Source: Ignelater luminosus (lineage: Eukaryota > Arthropoda > Insecta > Coleoptera > Elateridae). From it: a stretch of DNA of 64,000 bases. Numbering within the stretch: the stretch's first letter is position 1; each line of letters opens with the position of its first letter. The translations under genes were made by a program, and so were the position numbers. Below are positions 13,956-23,845 of this stretch, piece by piece. The DNA is taken from the NCBI GenBank assembly GCA_011009095.1, contig VTPC01089669.1, forward strand, positions 815,771 to 879,770, read 5' to 3'. Under the pieces are notes generated by a model. It ran no database searches. It was not told the DNA's origin and was given only the letters and a program-made list of their open reading frames with translations.

Positions 13956-14454
13956 TTTCAGTTAAGGTCTACAACCCCACTTCACCGAAACCAAAATTCT
14001 AAATTAAATTTTTTTTCCTACAACCACACAGGAAGCGAATCATTTCATAAAATTAAGTAGGCGCAAAAATTGACAATTCGGTTCATGTATCAAAAAGGTC
14101 GCTATTTCTGTTTTACTCATGTGTGTTAGATAACATAGCGCACCTCACAGTTATTTAGTAAATTTCAAACTTTTTTTTTAATATTTACAACTGTGTTATA
14201 TATTTCATGCAAAACACCCGAATAATCCTCAGAATAATGTGATTCTAAATTATTTATTCAAGTTTAACAAAGCAAAGTTATAACCTTTATTTAGTACAGA
14301 AAGGCACTCGTCAAAACTCATTTTTTACAGTAGTTCCTACTAGAACTGTACATTATAGTTTGTTAATCAGACAATAATTCATTAATCGAAAGTCTGATTA
14401 GCACTCAGAAAAAAAATTAATTGATTATTTGGCGAATCAATTATTTTGATTAAG
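13956..14454. other. No recognisable gene
   Basis: AT-rich DNA between a LINE tail and a SINE-like fragment. It may include the decayed 3' UTR of the upstream LINE, but no poly(A), tail repeat or target duplication can be seen. Confidence 0.4.
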
Positions 14455-14580
14455 TAGATGCGATTCCAGGTTCAAACTCACGCCGGATCGGAACGGCTTT
14501 GCTGTGTATTTGCAATTTATACTATAAATCTGCTTGTTTAAACAGCGTCAAGCCTGTATCTTCGTTATTATCAGTAATAA
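14455..14580 (-). repeat. SINE-like repeat fragment
   Basis: On the minus strand it contains GTGAGTTTGAACCTGGAATC, a good B-box/T-arm-like element, preceded by GCAAAGCCGTTCCGATCCGG. At its other end GATACAGGCTTGACGCTG runs into TTTAAACA, and the same block recurs in the repeat at 15643. The CGGCGTGA block and the part next to it resemble the repeat near 41.55 kb. Family membership is by eye. Confidence 0.4.
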
Positions 14581-14836
14581 AACAAACAATTTTGAATAAA
14601 AGTTAAATGGCGCCAAACGGCCAACTAGGTGGTAAACATAAAAATTTAATATTGCGTTTTCCCGCTAGGGGCGGTAATCAACATTTTTTTCTTAAATAGC
14701 ATGATAAATTCTTTGTTTCTCTATCAAATGAAGAATCTTCTCCTTTTTCTGAATGTGTAGAAACATCATAACCTTACGTATGAATTTATTGAACAAAGTT
14801 AATATTATCATATTATAACAAACAATAGACAACAAA
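14581..14836. other. Spacer without recognisable gene
   Basis: AT-rich spacer between a SINE-like fragment and a transposase relic; nothing further is seen. Confidence 0.4.
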
Positions 14837-15060
14837 AATTTAACGACTATTTAGAAGACATCTCGCTGGCAATTGGGCGTGAACTATAGTTTCAACGAGA
14901 CGGAGTCTCTCTTCACAACGAAAGAACCGTTCGAAAGGTATTAAATCTTAAATTTGGAAATAACTGGATAGCAAATAGTGGCCTTCTTCGCTGACCAGCT
15001 AGGTTATCTAACTTGTCAATTCTAAATTTCTTTGTGTAGAAATGTTGCCAAGCAAGAAGG
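14837..15060 (+). pseudogene. Tc1/mariner-superfamily (DDE_3-like) transposase core, copy 1
   Basis: The + strand encodes FNDYLEDISLAIGREL, then QRDGVSLHN, then VLNLKFGNNWIAN, then PARLSNLSILNFF. This follows the insect transposase pattern Y-FL-N-LP-LL, W-QQDGAPPH, LN--FP-RWIGR-GPI-WPARSPDLTPLDFF-W, where the aspartate of QQDG is the second catalytic residue. Here the GAPPH box has become GVSLH, and the aspartates of SPDLTPLDFF are asparagines. The N-terminal part with the first aspartate is absent. It faces a second copy as an inverted repeat. The family resembles the DUF4817/Tc3-like group; the exact subfamily is uncertain. Confidence 0.7.
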
Positions 15061-15114
15061 TTATGCTCTGTTATTTGCAATGCCTAATTCACTCAATTAG
15101 GAGTTATTTTGTGA

Positions 15115-15372
15115 CTTGATTCAAAACGTGCCGAAATGGTAGTATAAATTTGTTTCTTGATACAGTCTCAGATAAAAAGATTTAGAATTGATAAGTTAGG
15201 TGACCTAGCTGGCCAAATTATGAGACCACCATTTGCTATCCAGTTATTTCCAAATTTAAGATTCAATATGTTCAGAAAGTTTCTTCCGTTGTGAGGAGGG
15301 GCTCCATCTTGTTGCAACCATAGTTCACGGGTAAGTGTCAGTGGAAGATTTTCTAGATAATCGTTAAATCTC
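15115..15372 (-). pseudogene. Tc1/mariner-superfamily (DDE_3-like) transposase core, copy 2 (inverted)
   Basis: On the minus strand from 15372 downward it reads RFNDYLENLPLTLTREL, LWLQQDGAPPHNGR, LNLKFGNNWIAN and WPARSPNLSILNLF, followed by CIKKQIYTTISARFES. It is the better preserved of the two copies: the second catalytic aspartate in QQDGAPPH is intact, but SPDLTPLDFF is SPNLSILNLF with both aspartates changed to asparagine. A stop follows directly after NLF-. It is clearly homologous to the copy at 14837-15060 and lies tail to tail with it, about 55-120 bases apart. Confidence 0.75.
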
Positions 15373-15642
15373 CAATAACATATTCACTGCTTATTTTGCT
15401 ATATGACAATATTAACCTTGTTCCATAAATATTCGCTTATCTCGAAAATTTTGTCACGAAAGGCTACGGATATTTTTACATATCCAGAAAGAGGAGCAGA
15501 TTTTCTATTTAATATAATCAAAGAATGTATCATGCTACTTCTCTTTCTAGCGGGAGAACACAATATCAAACTTTTACATTTACCATATTCGTTGTTTAGC
15601 GTCATTCAACTTTTCAGGATTTGTTTGTTTTATCTTGGATAT
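15373..15642. other. Continuation of transposase flank, no clear motif
   Basis: On the minus strand this should hold the part of copy 2 that precedes the recognisable core. Overlapping open frames of 68 and 80 codons lie on opposite strands (15399-15645), but neither shows the expected first-aspartate motif. Confidence 0.35.
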
Positions 15643-15750
15643 TAACAAAGATACAGGCTTCGCCTTGTTTAAACAAACATGCAAGTGTATGAGTAGCACT
15701 GCTAGACTATTCGTGCCGATATAATTAATTTTTATTTGATTGCGTATTCT
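15643..15750 (-). repeat. SINE-like repeat with A-box-like head
   Basis: Minus strand from about 15745 contains ATATCGGCACGAATAGTCTA followed by GCAGTGCTACTCATACACTT, which matches the head of the repeat near 9.15 kb (shared core GCATAGTCTAGCGGTGATGA with a few changes). Its low-coordinate end, GATACAGGCTTCGCCTTG followed by TTTAAACA on the + strand, matches the repeat at 14.5 kb read on the opposite strand. Confidence 0.45.
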
Positions 15751-17279
15751 ATTAGTTAAATATGTAGAGTAGTCATTGTATAGATTTAGATTTAGCCAAG
15801 AAGACCTGCAGTTTTGTAGTTTTGTACATTGTACTATTAGTTATGTGTACTATTTTTAATAATAGAAGCAATTATAAGAATAACAGATTATGTGGTTTAT
15901 GCATTTATTAGTTTTGATCTTCACTTTTATTATTTTTATTGAACTTTAACATACAGTATTCTCCCTTGTGAATGAACAGGTTTATCTAATTTGTTTTTAG
16001 AGAAACATACTTAATGATAAAATAAAATACGTATACAACTCACTAATTAAAAAAGGATTTGTATCAAATAAGTTTCGTATTCGTGCCATGATTCGTATAT
16101 TATTTAAGGGAAACACTTTAAAATTTAAAGTTTAAATTAATAAATTGGTTAATACTGACTGTAACCACCACTGATGGTAATTGGTTTAAGATATTTTACA
16201 GAAGAATATTTCAGGTACTTATAAAATGGCCCGTGGAGAACAAGCATTATGTAGTTTAAGCTAAAGTACATAACAATATTATATCGCTATGCGACAACCA
16301 ATAAGTAATAAAATCAATAATCATTACATGTTTGTGTTCATACAAAACCACACTACACTGATGATCGTGCAACTAATGGAACTGAACTTTTGTTGTTGAT
16401 CAAAGCTTATTTTGTATTATTACACACTGTATGAACGAAGTGTTTAATTAACCTTTCTAAATCACGAAATTACGTATAGCCAGAGCAGTTTTAACATTTT
16501 ATTTATTATATATAGTTATTATAAATGTTACCTATTGTGCAGAATTATATTGCATTACACAGATTAGCAGGTTTTCCGGAATTTTTTTTAGGTGTCAGGC
16601 ACGAAGCGTAGAATTATTTATTTGGAAGCTCTCTAGGTAGAATTAATTAAAACCAAAAATAAAGATAATAAAATTGAATAATGTATACCTATTACATGTG
16701 GAAAGGCTTAGAAGATATCCTATAGTAAATATGTGTGATTATAGGTGGAATCGGGAACCAGTGGTTTGGAAAATTGTAACAGCGGCAAATTTTATCTGAA
16801 TCGACATGAGTAAGCACTGCGGTGTGATTGTTAAAGTTTCATAGTTTGAATAATTCTCTTCAGTAACGTCAAGTTAACACAAAAAATAGTGTAACCTGTA
16901 CATCTGGAATGTATTCGTTGTTCCTTCTGTCAAACAGTAACCATTGACTAATTTAAGCTAAGATTTGGTTTATAAAAGTTCTTCTCCCTCAAGCACATAG
17001 TTAAACCACGCGTCATGTTATTTTGGTGTGCTTTTATTTAGCCCTTATGTGTTTCAAACGTAGAAGTAACTTTTACCTTCACGAATTGTCGTTGGCATAT
17101 ATTACAAATTATTTTAAAACTTTACATAATCAGAAAGATTAAGTATAATTTTGTAAAAACTCAGCTCCTACAAGTTTATTTTTATTCTACAATACTGCAT
17201 TTACAGCAATTGAAATAAATTAGAAAACATAAAAGTCTAAAACGTGGAGCCAAACCACTTACTACGTAGTCTATGTTTC
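15751..17279. other. No recognisable gene
   Basis: AT-rich sequence with no family motif seen on either strand and no clear terminal repeats. Confidence 0.45.
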
Positions 17280-17645
17280 TATTTACGTCTCTATTTTTCT
17301 TTCGGCCTATTTTAGTTCTCTTTCATCTTGAGCTAAGTCCTTGTCGCTTGTCCATTCTCTTTTCATTTCTTCATCTTGTTCATCTATTTTTCTTTATAGA
17401 TCTTAACATTGCTCGTTTATTTCCTTCCTTAGTTGTTGTTGTCTTGTTTCTATCTGCTTTTATCTATTCTTTTATTCATTTCTTGGCTGTTCACGGATTG
17501 CTTTATTTATTCCCTTAATTAATTCTATAGGACATTCTAGCAAATCGTCTGATGTATCGTCCTCTGTCGCTATGGTTGTTTTGATTGCACGATTCCTCTT
17601 CGAATCTTTTTGTATTTTATCTGCTGTTGCACAAACTAGTTTACT
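17280..17645 (-). pseudogene. Coiled-coil, LINE ORF1-like remnant
   Basis: The long T-rich open frame on the + strand here is the shadow of a charged minus-strand frame. Read from about 17640 downward, the minus strand gives TADKIQKDSKRN, then ATEDDTSDDLLECPIELIKG, then QIETRQQQLRKEINEQ and KIDEQDEEMKREWTSDKD, then LAQDERELK-AERKIE. Regular hydrophobic spacing and the abundance of E, K, R and Q indicate a coiled coil. Insect LINE ORF1 proteins carry such an acidic linker followed by a coiled coil, which is why I propose that origin. At least four stops interrupt it. A decayed cellular coiled-coil gene is the alternative. Confidence 0.4.
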
Positions 17646-19678
17646 TAACCTACTATGCCTGGTGTTCCGAGATATTGCGAAAAGAAGAAATCGTAAATTA
17701 CAACAAAATATAACGACGCAAACTATGTTTTAATGAAAACGCAAATTCTCAGCATGTTTCATTTGGCGTTTTCGTGTTTATAACAATGTGTGATGACAAA
17801 ATTTTTAATAAATACGCACTGGTTTATTCGTGTCAGGTAGAGATAGTTTTGTTTGTAACAAATGGAAATCTACTTTATCTCCTCTTTGGAAATAATGTTG
17901 TGGATTATGCATTGAAAACTAGGTATATAAACTGCGTTTTATTCCCGATCGGGAGAAAAGTTGTCTTCGAATTTGGAGACAATTAGTGTAAACAACTTAA
18001 AATTAGAAAAACGTTTTTTCAACTTCAGGTTAGTTTAGGAAACTATGATTCATTTTAAATACAAACATGTGTACCTATTCACAAATAAGGTATTTCGTTT
18101 TTATAGTTTTATGCAAGACCAAACTTAATACGTTCCTACCATATGTATTTATAAAAATAGAGAGAAAACGCAAAGGTTTTATTTTAGATTTCTCAATGAG
18201 TTGAATTTAAATTTTGTACATCCAGAGTTTCCGCTTTGGAGAATTTCGTATTTCATCAAATCTGAATAGAATTTTACATAACAACCGTCAACAAGAAGTT
18301 CCGTCATGCCCACGAGAATATGAGATCTAAAGAAAAAAATTATTCTTTAATGCATAAATGTAGACCATGAAATATTTATTATTTGTAGATTAGTTATTTT
18401 TTTTAAATAATCTTTACTTAATTTAACTTAACCAACTTTTCCTAATTACTAAAGGGTTTGCTCTGTTCATTAACGGTTAATTACAGTAAAAAAAGTAACG
18501 TTTGCAATGGAATGTTCAAAGCTTCTTTTTAAATATCTAGCTGCTTAAGTAAGGTGCTTGAAGGTTTTAGCCGTTTTATTTCTACTACTTTTAAATATTA
18601 AATATAGTTTCTGGCATTTTAAAAGCTTGTAACTAAATATAAAAAGAGAGATAACTAAATATTTATCGAATATTACATTGTATGTAGGTGTAGGGTTGGT
18701 TTTTGAAATTTAAAGTGTAAATTTTGAAACCTTCAAAGTATATTTACGTGTAGCAGGGCTGTAAGCTATAAAAGGCCTTGAGTTTCACCACATTCTCTTC
18801 CAACTTCTTTTTCTTTGTTTTTCTTGAATTTGCACAGCTTTTACATCCCCGTATTCCATTTTGTTTTAAGAATCCCACCTTGCCTTATTATTATAGTTGT
18901 TGGGGCATCCATGTTTGTAAATACATTATCTTTTTCTGTTTGCAAATCTACGAACACTTTTTGTGAGTTCTTTTGATTTGCGGTTTAATGTTACTAGTAC
19001 TTAGATACTTCTTTACATAAATTGTAGTAACAGTGACAAATATTTTAAAATTATTTTTAATTGCAGCTATTTATCTTCGTAACTGTTTTGGAATACTTAG
19101 GTACTTTATTAAGTAAATTTACTAAAGCAAACTATATACTTGCAGATTCGTGGGCAAATAACATATCTATTGACATTAGTATACCATTGCAGCATCATAC
19201 TTTTTTGTTTTCTGCAATTCTACTCAATATCAATGAAGTTGACTTGTATTGACCGCATTATTACCAATCAAAATTTAAAAACTTTACATCCATAGTGACT
19301 GGCATTTGACTTAATTTTTTAAATTCAGATGATCTTGCAAAAACTGGAGCTTTGTTCGTGATTTACATTAGTTTGATTTAAGCTAAATCCAGACCCCTTA
19401 TTAACAACCGCGCTAAAATACTGGCCCGGTTCTGAAAATAAGTAGAATAATTAATGAATTTACTAATACATACTCTTTTTGCCGACACTTACCTTTTTTC
19501 TTGCATAAGCTCCAGTGCTTAACTTCTAGAAGTGACAATGGTCTAGATGTCCCATGAGGATGGATTTTGTTGTCGATCTTACATTGTGTCGTAATGCGCT
19601 CTTCAACACGTAAATGAATTCAGCGACGAATTGTATCAATAATGCCTCCTTGACTCTCTAGGAACTTGTAGTTCAAAA
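17646..19678. other. No recognisable gene
   Basis: AT-rich. Open frames at 17774-17986, 18778-18966 and 19061-19252 on the + strand have no motif or homologue I can name. A CAG|GTTAGT string after a pyrimidine run near 18029 resembles a weak splice signal only. Confidence 0.4.
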
Positions 19679-20560
19679 TGGCGGTTTTTCAAAGTTTATT
19701 GTTTTGTTGAAGAAGCCGGTTTAGAACTGGAGCTGTTAATTACCTGTGATCTTTGGTTTTGGCTCGTTGGCGGAGTGTGAAGCTGAACTGGCAAAAGCAG
19801 CATCAAAGACGATGTCACGGATAAAGCTGTAGTTGGTCTGGATTTGAATTGCAAATCAAGAGGCCGTTCCTAATTGCTGGGATGTCTCGTTGTTGTGGAT
19901 GTCACTGGAGAGTGTCGGGATGTCCTTCTCCTATAAGGAACAGTTCTACATCCCAAATTCAAGTTCGACCTGAATAACTATGAAAGGATTATGGCTGAGC
20001 TGCTGTCACTGAAGAGCATCAAAAGCGCTCGGAGCTTAAAATTGGTTTTCTGCATTGCATTTACAGTCGGTAGAAACAAAATAAAAAAACAAACATTCCA
20101 GGAATCATACTTAGAAGTCCTTTAGTATTTACTCGACAAAGACATCGAATTTGAAAAACAGAGAGAGTTAACAATTGAATGTGTAAAATTCAGTAGGGAT
20201 GTGGAACCAGTTGTTACTTTAGCCAAAGCTTTAACACAACCTTAGTTATGTGCACATTACTTGGTTTCGCCGTCCCGGACTATGAAGGCGGAAGCATAAT
20301 CTGAAATTAATCCAAGTTGTAACAATAACATGCAAAACCAACTATCTTACTTGGACGAAATTACTGCGAATTTACAATATCTCGATAAGTTAAACTAACG
20401 GCCTGTCTCCTTGTTGACAAAACTCGAGTAGATCTAGGAATTATAAACAAAGCAAAACTGCTAAATTGCCAGGATCAGAAGTCCAAATGTTTAAGTGATG
20501 ATCCGCATTGTCTTTAGTGCTATCAGCTTACATCAAAACGACCCTAAATTATCTAAGCCT
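19679..20560 (+). pseudogene. Decayed coding sequence of unidentified family (candidate processed pseudogene)
   Basis: One + strand frame can be followed from about 19707 to 20400, some 231 codons, with only seven internal stops and amino-acid content typical of a helical protein. Its best part (19951-20243) holds FDLNNYERIMAELLSLK, then KKQTFQESYLEVL, then YLLDKDIEFEKQRELTIEC. Later come NNNMQNQLSYLDEITANLQY and YLDKLN. After a frameshift near 20400, DKTRVDLGIINKAKLLN and KCLSDDPHCL continue it. The neighbouring frame near 19750-19950 also reads like protein (SLAECEAELAKAASKTM, SYKEQFYIP), implying more indels. No introns are obvious. The local base composition is richer in GC than the flanks. 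I do not recognise the family: no RT, transposase or integrase motif is present, so an old retrocopy of a host gene is possible. The minus strand gives less protein-like frames. Confidence 0.4.
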
Positions 20561-20897
20561 CCACCTGTAAATAACTGTCCACTATCTACGAAGGTAGCCT
20601 AAAGAATTTCTAGCTATATCAATTGGGAAAGGAGCAGAGTCTCCCACGGCTAATGACTGTGCTTATTATAAATGTCACTTTAGGCATTGTATACAACAAA
20701 AAAAACAAGAGCGCCTTGAGATACATGCTCGCAGCAGTTACTCTCACTTTTTAAACGCCTGCCCGATATACAGATAACAGTCAACGACACCTAACGAATT
20801 TCTAGTTTAGTCTTCTAAAATTAATTCCGACAACTTTGAATAATTAAATTCTTTTTGCTCCAGGCACTCTGCATTCATTGTAGATAATTAATGCAAG
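20561..20897. other. No recognisable gene
   Basis: May contain the decayed 3' end of the preceding relic; no motif is seen. Confidence 0.35.
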
Positions 20898-21079
20898 TTT
20901 GTATAATACGAATTCCGGAACGCCGGAAAGGTACGCCCCTTCCTATAGCCAAGGGTGCCCATTCAGGGCAATACGGATTTACGGCAATCTGGGGGATGAA
21001 ATTTTGAAAATGAAATGGGCAACCTTGACCATAGGGAGGCGCGTACCTTTCTGTCGTTCCAAAATTTGTATTATACAAA
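20898..21079. mobile_element. Hairpin MITE / foldback element
   Basis: Two 66-base arms (20898-20963 and 21014-21079) are inverted copies of each other, 56 of 66 positions matching, around a 50-base centre. Each arm starts TTTGTATAATAC and includes AAAGGTACGC and TGCCCATT. Because of the symmetry, open frames on both strands translate to nearly the same peptide (YNTN-GT-ERYAP), which is a consequence of the palindrome and not a gene. GC content is much higher than in the flanks. No clear target duplication is visible, so the exact ends could lie a little outside the arms. Confidence 0.75.
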
Positions 21080-22155
21080 TTTTCAATAATACGCAACCAA
21101 ATTTTCATGTCTTAATATGCATTTTAAGCATATTTTTACGATTTTTTAAAAATCTGGAAAAAACTGTGAAAAAGTGAACTTTTTCGTGTGAATTGTTAAT
21201 TAAAGAAACAAAGACCACACTGGTCTTTCTGGCGTTTTGATTTGAGGAATTAAGATAAAAAGACTGATAAAATGAAGCAAATTTCAAGTGGTTAGGATTG
21301 GGTACGGTAAGTGACATTTTCAGTTTACGGTGTTTCGTGTTTTACATGGCGTTCTGGCGTTTTTACCAAAGTACTTGTATTTTGTCACTTTACAAAAATT
21401 TATAAACGCCAGATAGTTAGGATTCGGGGAAAAATTAGACTTTCTCATAATTTCTACTGCGAGCGCATGTCCATTCCTAGCTCGTTGAAATCTTCACCAT
21501 AGCACCTAGATAGCTTTCTGTGTCGATGTGTGACAACGTCAGAAAGTTAGGATTCAGGTTTTCTTTTTCTGTCAGTGACTCTTGTACAATTGAAAGAAAA
21601 ACACATGACCGCTTAATAACAGAAGACGAAATCGTGTGACAATAAAATGTTACCGGACGTTGTGACTGTCTAGTACCAACTAGACCACAAAATTCTGTAA
21701 ATTCAATCTTATCAATTTTAGAAACAAAGAAAGCATTACATAAACATGCAGGTGTATAATGATAAAACTAAATTTTTCCAAAATATCTAAATTATTGTAC
21801 TTATTTTACGTATGCAGATGGTGTGTTTTTGTTATACAAACGTTAAATTTTCCTGTGCACCTTATCTACTTTTTTATTTGCAAATAAATATTATCTACCT
21901 TTATTTCAATTTCTATTAAAGGTTCAAAAGCATTTATTTTCAAAAGGAAGTTCGCAATTGTGTAACAAAGTTTTTTGTAACTTATAATAAACTAAAACGT
22001 AATTCAATTATTCAACCTGTCAAGGGACATTTTTTGTTATCTACTGTAAGCCGCGGTTTTAGTCTTACTTTGAAAACTAAGCGTTTTTTCATTTACACGG
22101 AAGAATCTGTTTATTAAAAAATAGTTACGTAATATTCTAATTAAATAAACCTTTT
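21080..22155. other. No recognisable gene; short repeated motif
   Basis: Three copies of a GTTAGGATT motif lie near 21291, 21418 and 21549 at intervals of about 130 bases. The last two are set in similar context (CGCCAGATAGTTAGGATTCG and CGTCAGAAAGTTAGGATTCA). The open frame at 21311-21502 has no recognised domain. Confidence 0.4.
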
Positions 22156-22300
22156 ACAGGGTGCCCCGAAATAGCATCCTTACAAGAAAATATGTGGAAA
22201 ATATAGAGTAGAAATTAATCGAAATCTCTATCTCCACTAGATATCAACAAAAATAAACCTAACTACATACAGGGTGTTAGGAGATGCTACCGAACAAATG
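22156..22300. repeat. Paired ACAGGGTG motifs, possible transposon terminus
   Basis: ACAGGGTGCCCCGAAATAGC at 22156 and ACAGGGTGTTAGGAGATGCT at 22269 are imperfect direct repeats 113 bases apart. Strings beginning CAGGGTG are frequent at the ends of insect DNA transposons. No matching inverted end is found nearby, so this is only suggestive. Confidence 0.3.
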
Positions 22301-22954
22301 ATAGGGTAAATTCCTGGTGACTAGACAAGTATTTTCTCAAAAGAAGGCTATCGCCGGTTCGTTGTAGTTACGGTGTTGCCTTCCCCCAATAATTCCTGCC
22401 CAAACAAATAAACTAAAACGTTGTTGATGTAAGTGCTCTCTTAATGAGCGAGGATTTTCTCAGCCCATTGATGAACATTCAATCGTTCAATTGTCTTTAT
22501 CAAGAAATAATTTTATTTAAAAAATTTTATTTTCAACTGCTAAGTAGTCAAAATCTGCTACCTTTTATTATTTATCTTCTTATAGCCAACCGGTATAAAA
22601 AAGAATATGAGTGGTTTTTTAAAAAAGGTGTTGTAGACTCTTAACTAAGTACCAAGATGAAAAGTCACAGTACACAGTTATCGATCACTTTAAAAATACG
22701 TATTTATCGGCAAGCGTACATTTTTTAAATCTTACTGAAAAATATTTTCAGACTAACTAATCAAGACTGGTAATCTAGTATTACTCAAAATATTGAACAA
22801 CTCATACAGGTGTTTGATAATTGGTGGAATAGCTTCATGTAACCTTATTCTTCATGTAAAACTGAGACTAAAATGTTTATCGAAGAAAGTTTCTGGGTGC
22901 GTAATCGAGAAATCAATTTAAGAACTTTAGTTCTGGCAACGTAGGACAAATATA
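22301..22954. other. No recognisable gene
   Basis: AT-rich flank of the mariner element. The open frame at 22444-22644 has no recognisable motif. Confidence 0.4.
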
Positions 22955-22983
22955 CGAGGTATGTGAGAAAAGTAATGAGACTG
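22955..22983 (+). repeat. mariner terminal inverted repeat (left)
   Basis: CGAGGTATGTGAGAAAAGTA and the next nine bases match the reverse complement of the right end at 27 of 29 positions. Confidence 0.9.
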
Positions 22984-23013
22984 ATTTCATACTAACCAAA
23001 GTTTTTACTTTTC

Positions 23014-23660
23014 TCAAACAACAATGTTATCCCCTTCAAAGTAGTTCTCTTGGGCAGCTATACACCGGCGGAGTCGTTGTTCCCACTCTTGATAGCAGCG
23101 CTGGAAGTCTTCAACTGGTATGGCTTTTAACTGGTCGGTCACAGTCTTTTGAATGTTCTCCAGAGTTCCAAAACGACGTCCTTTTAGGACATGTTTCAAT
23201 TTCGGAAAAAGAAAAAAGTCACAAGGACTCAAATCGGGTGAATAGGGGGGATGAGGAACAACAGTAATGCGTTTTGAGGTCAAAAATTCACTGATGGAAA
23301 TTGCTGTGTGACACGGAGCATTGTCATGATGTCTGTCAAAATTTGATGCACGATGAAAGTGTTTAAATTTAACTGTTCACTCATCATCCTTATTGTTAAA
23401 CGATGGTCTGATCTCATAAGAGCCCTCACACGTTCAACGTTTTCGTCAGTTTTTGAAGTTGAAGGTCTCCCTGAGCGAGGTTCATCTTCAACGTGTTCTC
23501 GGCCGTCCAAAAATGATTTGTGCCAGCGGAAAACTTGTGCTCTTGATAAGCACTGTTCCCCATAGACCTGTTTCAACTTTTCAAAAGTCACACTCGCGGA
23601 TTCACCAAGTTTAACACAAAACTTTATTGCACAACGTTGCTCTAAATTCCGATGCTCCAT
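23014..23660 (-). pseudogene. mariner transposase, central deletion and frameshift
   Basis: The start is the ATG at 23658-23660 (MEHRNLEQR), the usual mariner beginning; the upstream ATG at 23682 lies in the 5' leader. The N-terminal part has the paired helix-turn-helix DNA-binding region with RWHKSFLDGRE and SGRPSTSKTDENVERVRAL, ending at HQILTD. The frame then shifts and resumes at HDNAPCHTAIS, the second catalytic aspartate motif, followed by PYSPDLSPCDFFLFPKLK with the third aspartate (DD34D spacing of mariner), and a C terminus ending EGDNIVV before the stop at 23014. Family proteins are about 345 residues. Here about 140-150 residues, including the first catalytic aspartate (TGDE motif), are deleted between HQILTD and HDNAP, so it is inactive. 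The remaining sequence is little decayed, suggesting a fairly recent insertion. Confidence 0.93.
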
Positions 23661-23814
23661 TTCTGTAACACACAACAAAAACACAACTTCACTGTCAAAA
23701 ATAATGTGTTAGCTGTACGGAATTGTAACTCGGACTGAAGAAGGGGAAGCGATAAACAAACCGGTTTAGCACAGGCCGGTAGATACAACGTTGCCAGATC
23801 TCCCGCAGTGTTGC

Positions 23815-23843
23815 CAGTTTCATTACTTTTCTCACACACCTCG
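23815..23843 (-). repeat. mariner terminal inverted repeat (right)
   Basis: Reverse complement reads CGAGGTGTGTGAGAAAAGTA and onward, pairing with the left end; TA follows at 23844-23845. Confidence 0.9.
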
Positions 23844-23845
23844 TA

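Larger units (their letters stand above)
22955..23843 (-). mobile_element. mariner DNA transposon, internally deleted, with both TIRs
   Basis: An 889-base element bounded by inverted repeats that start CGAGG, with TA on both outer sides (22953-22954 and 23844-23845), the target duplication used by mariner. It carries a minus-strand transposase relic. Full mariners are about 1.3 kb, so roughly 0.4 kb is missing, all of it from the middle of the gene. The retained ends mean it could in principle have been mobilised by a transposase supplied elsewhere. Confidence 0.92.

Noticed and set aside
17273..17518. 81-codon hydrophobic + strand frame as a membrane protein
   Set aside because: The T-rich composition is the shadow of a charged coiled-coil frame on the minus strand, which fits a known kind of protein better.
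20875..21177. Two opposite-strand frames coding for nearly the same peptide
   Set aside because: A direct result of the hairpin MITE's inverted repeat, not a gene pair.
21285..21560. TTAGG strings as an interstitial telomere repeat
   Set aside because: Single TTAGG units within longer different contexts, not a tandem array.
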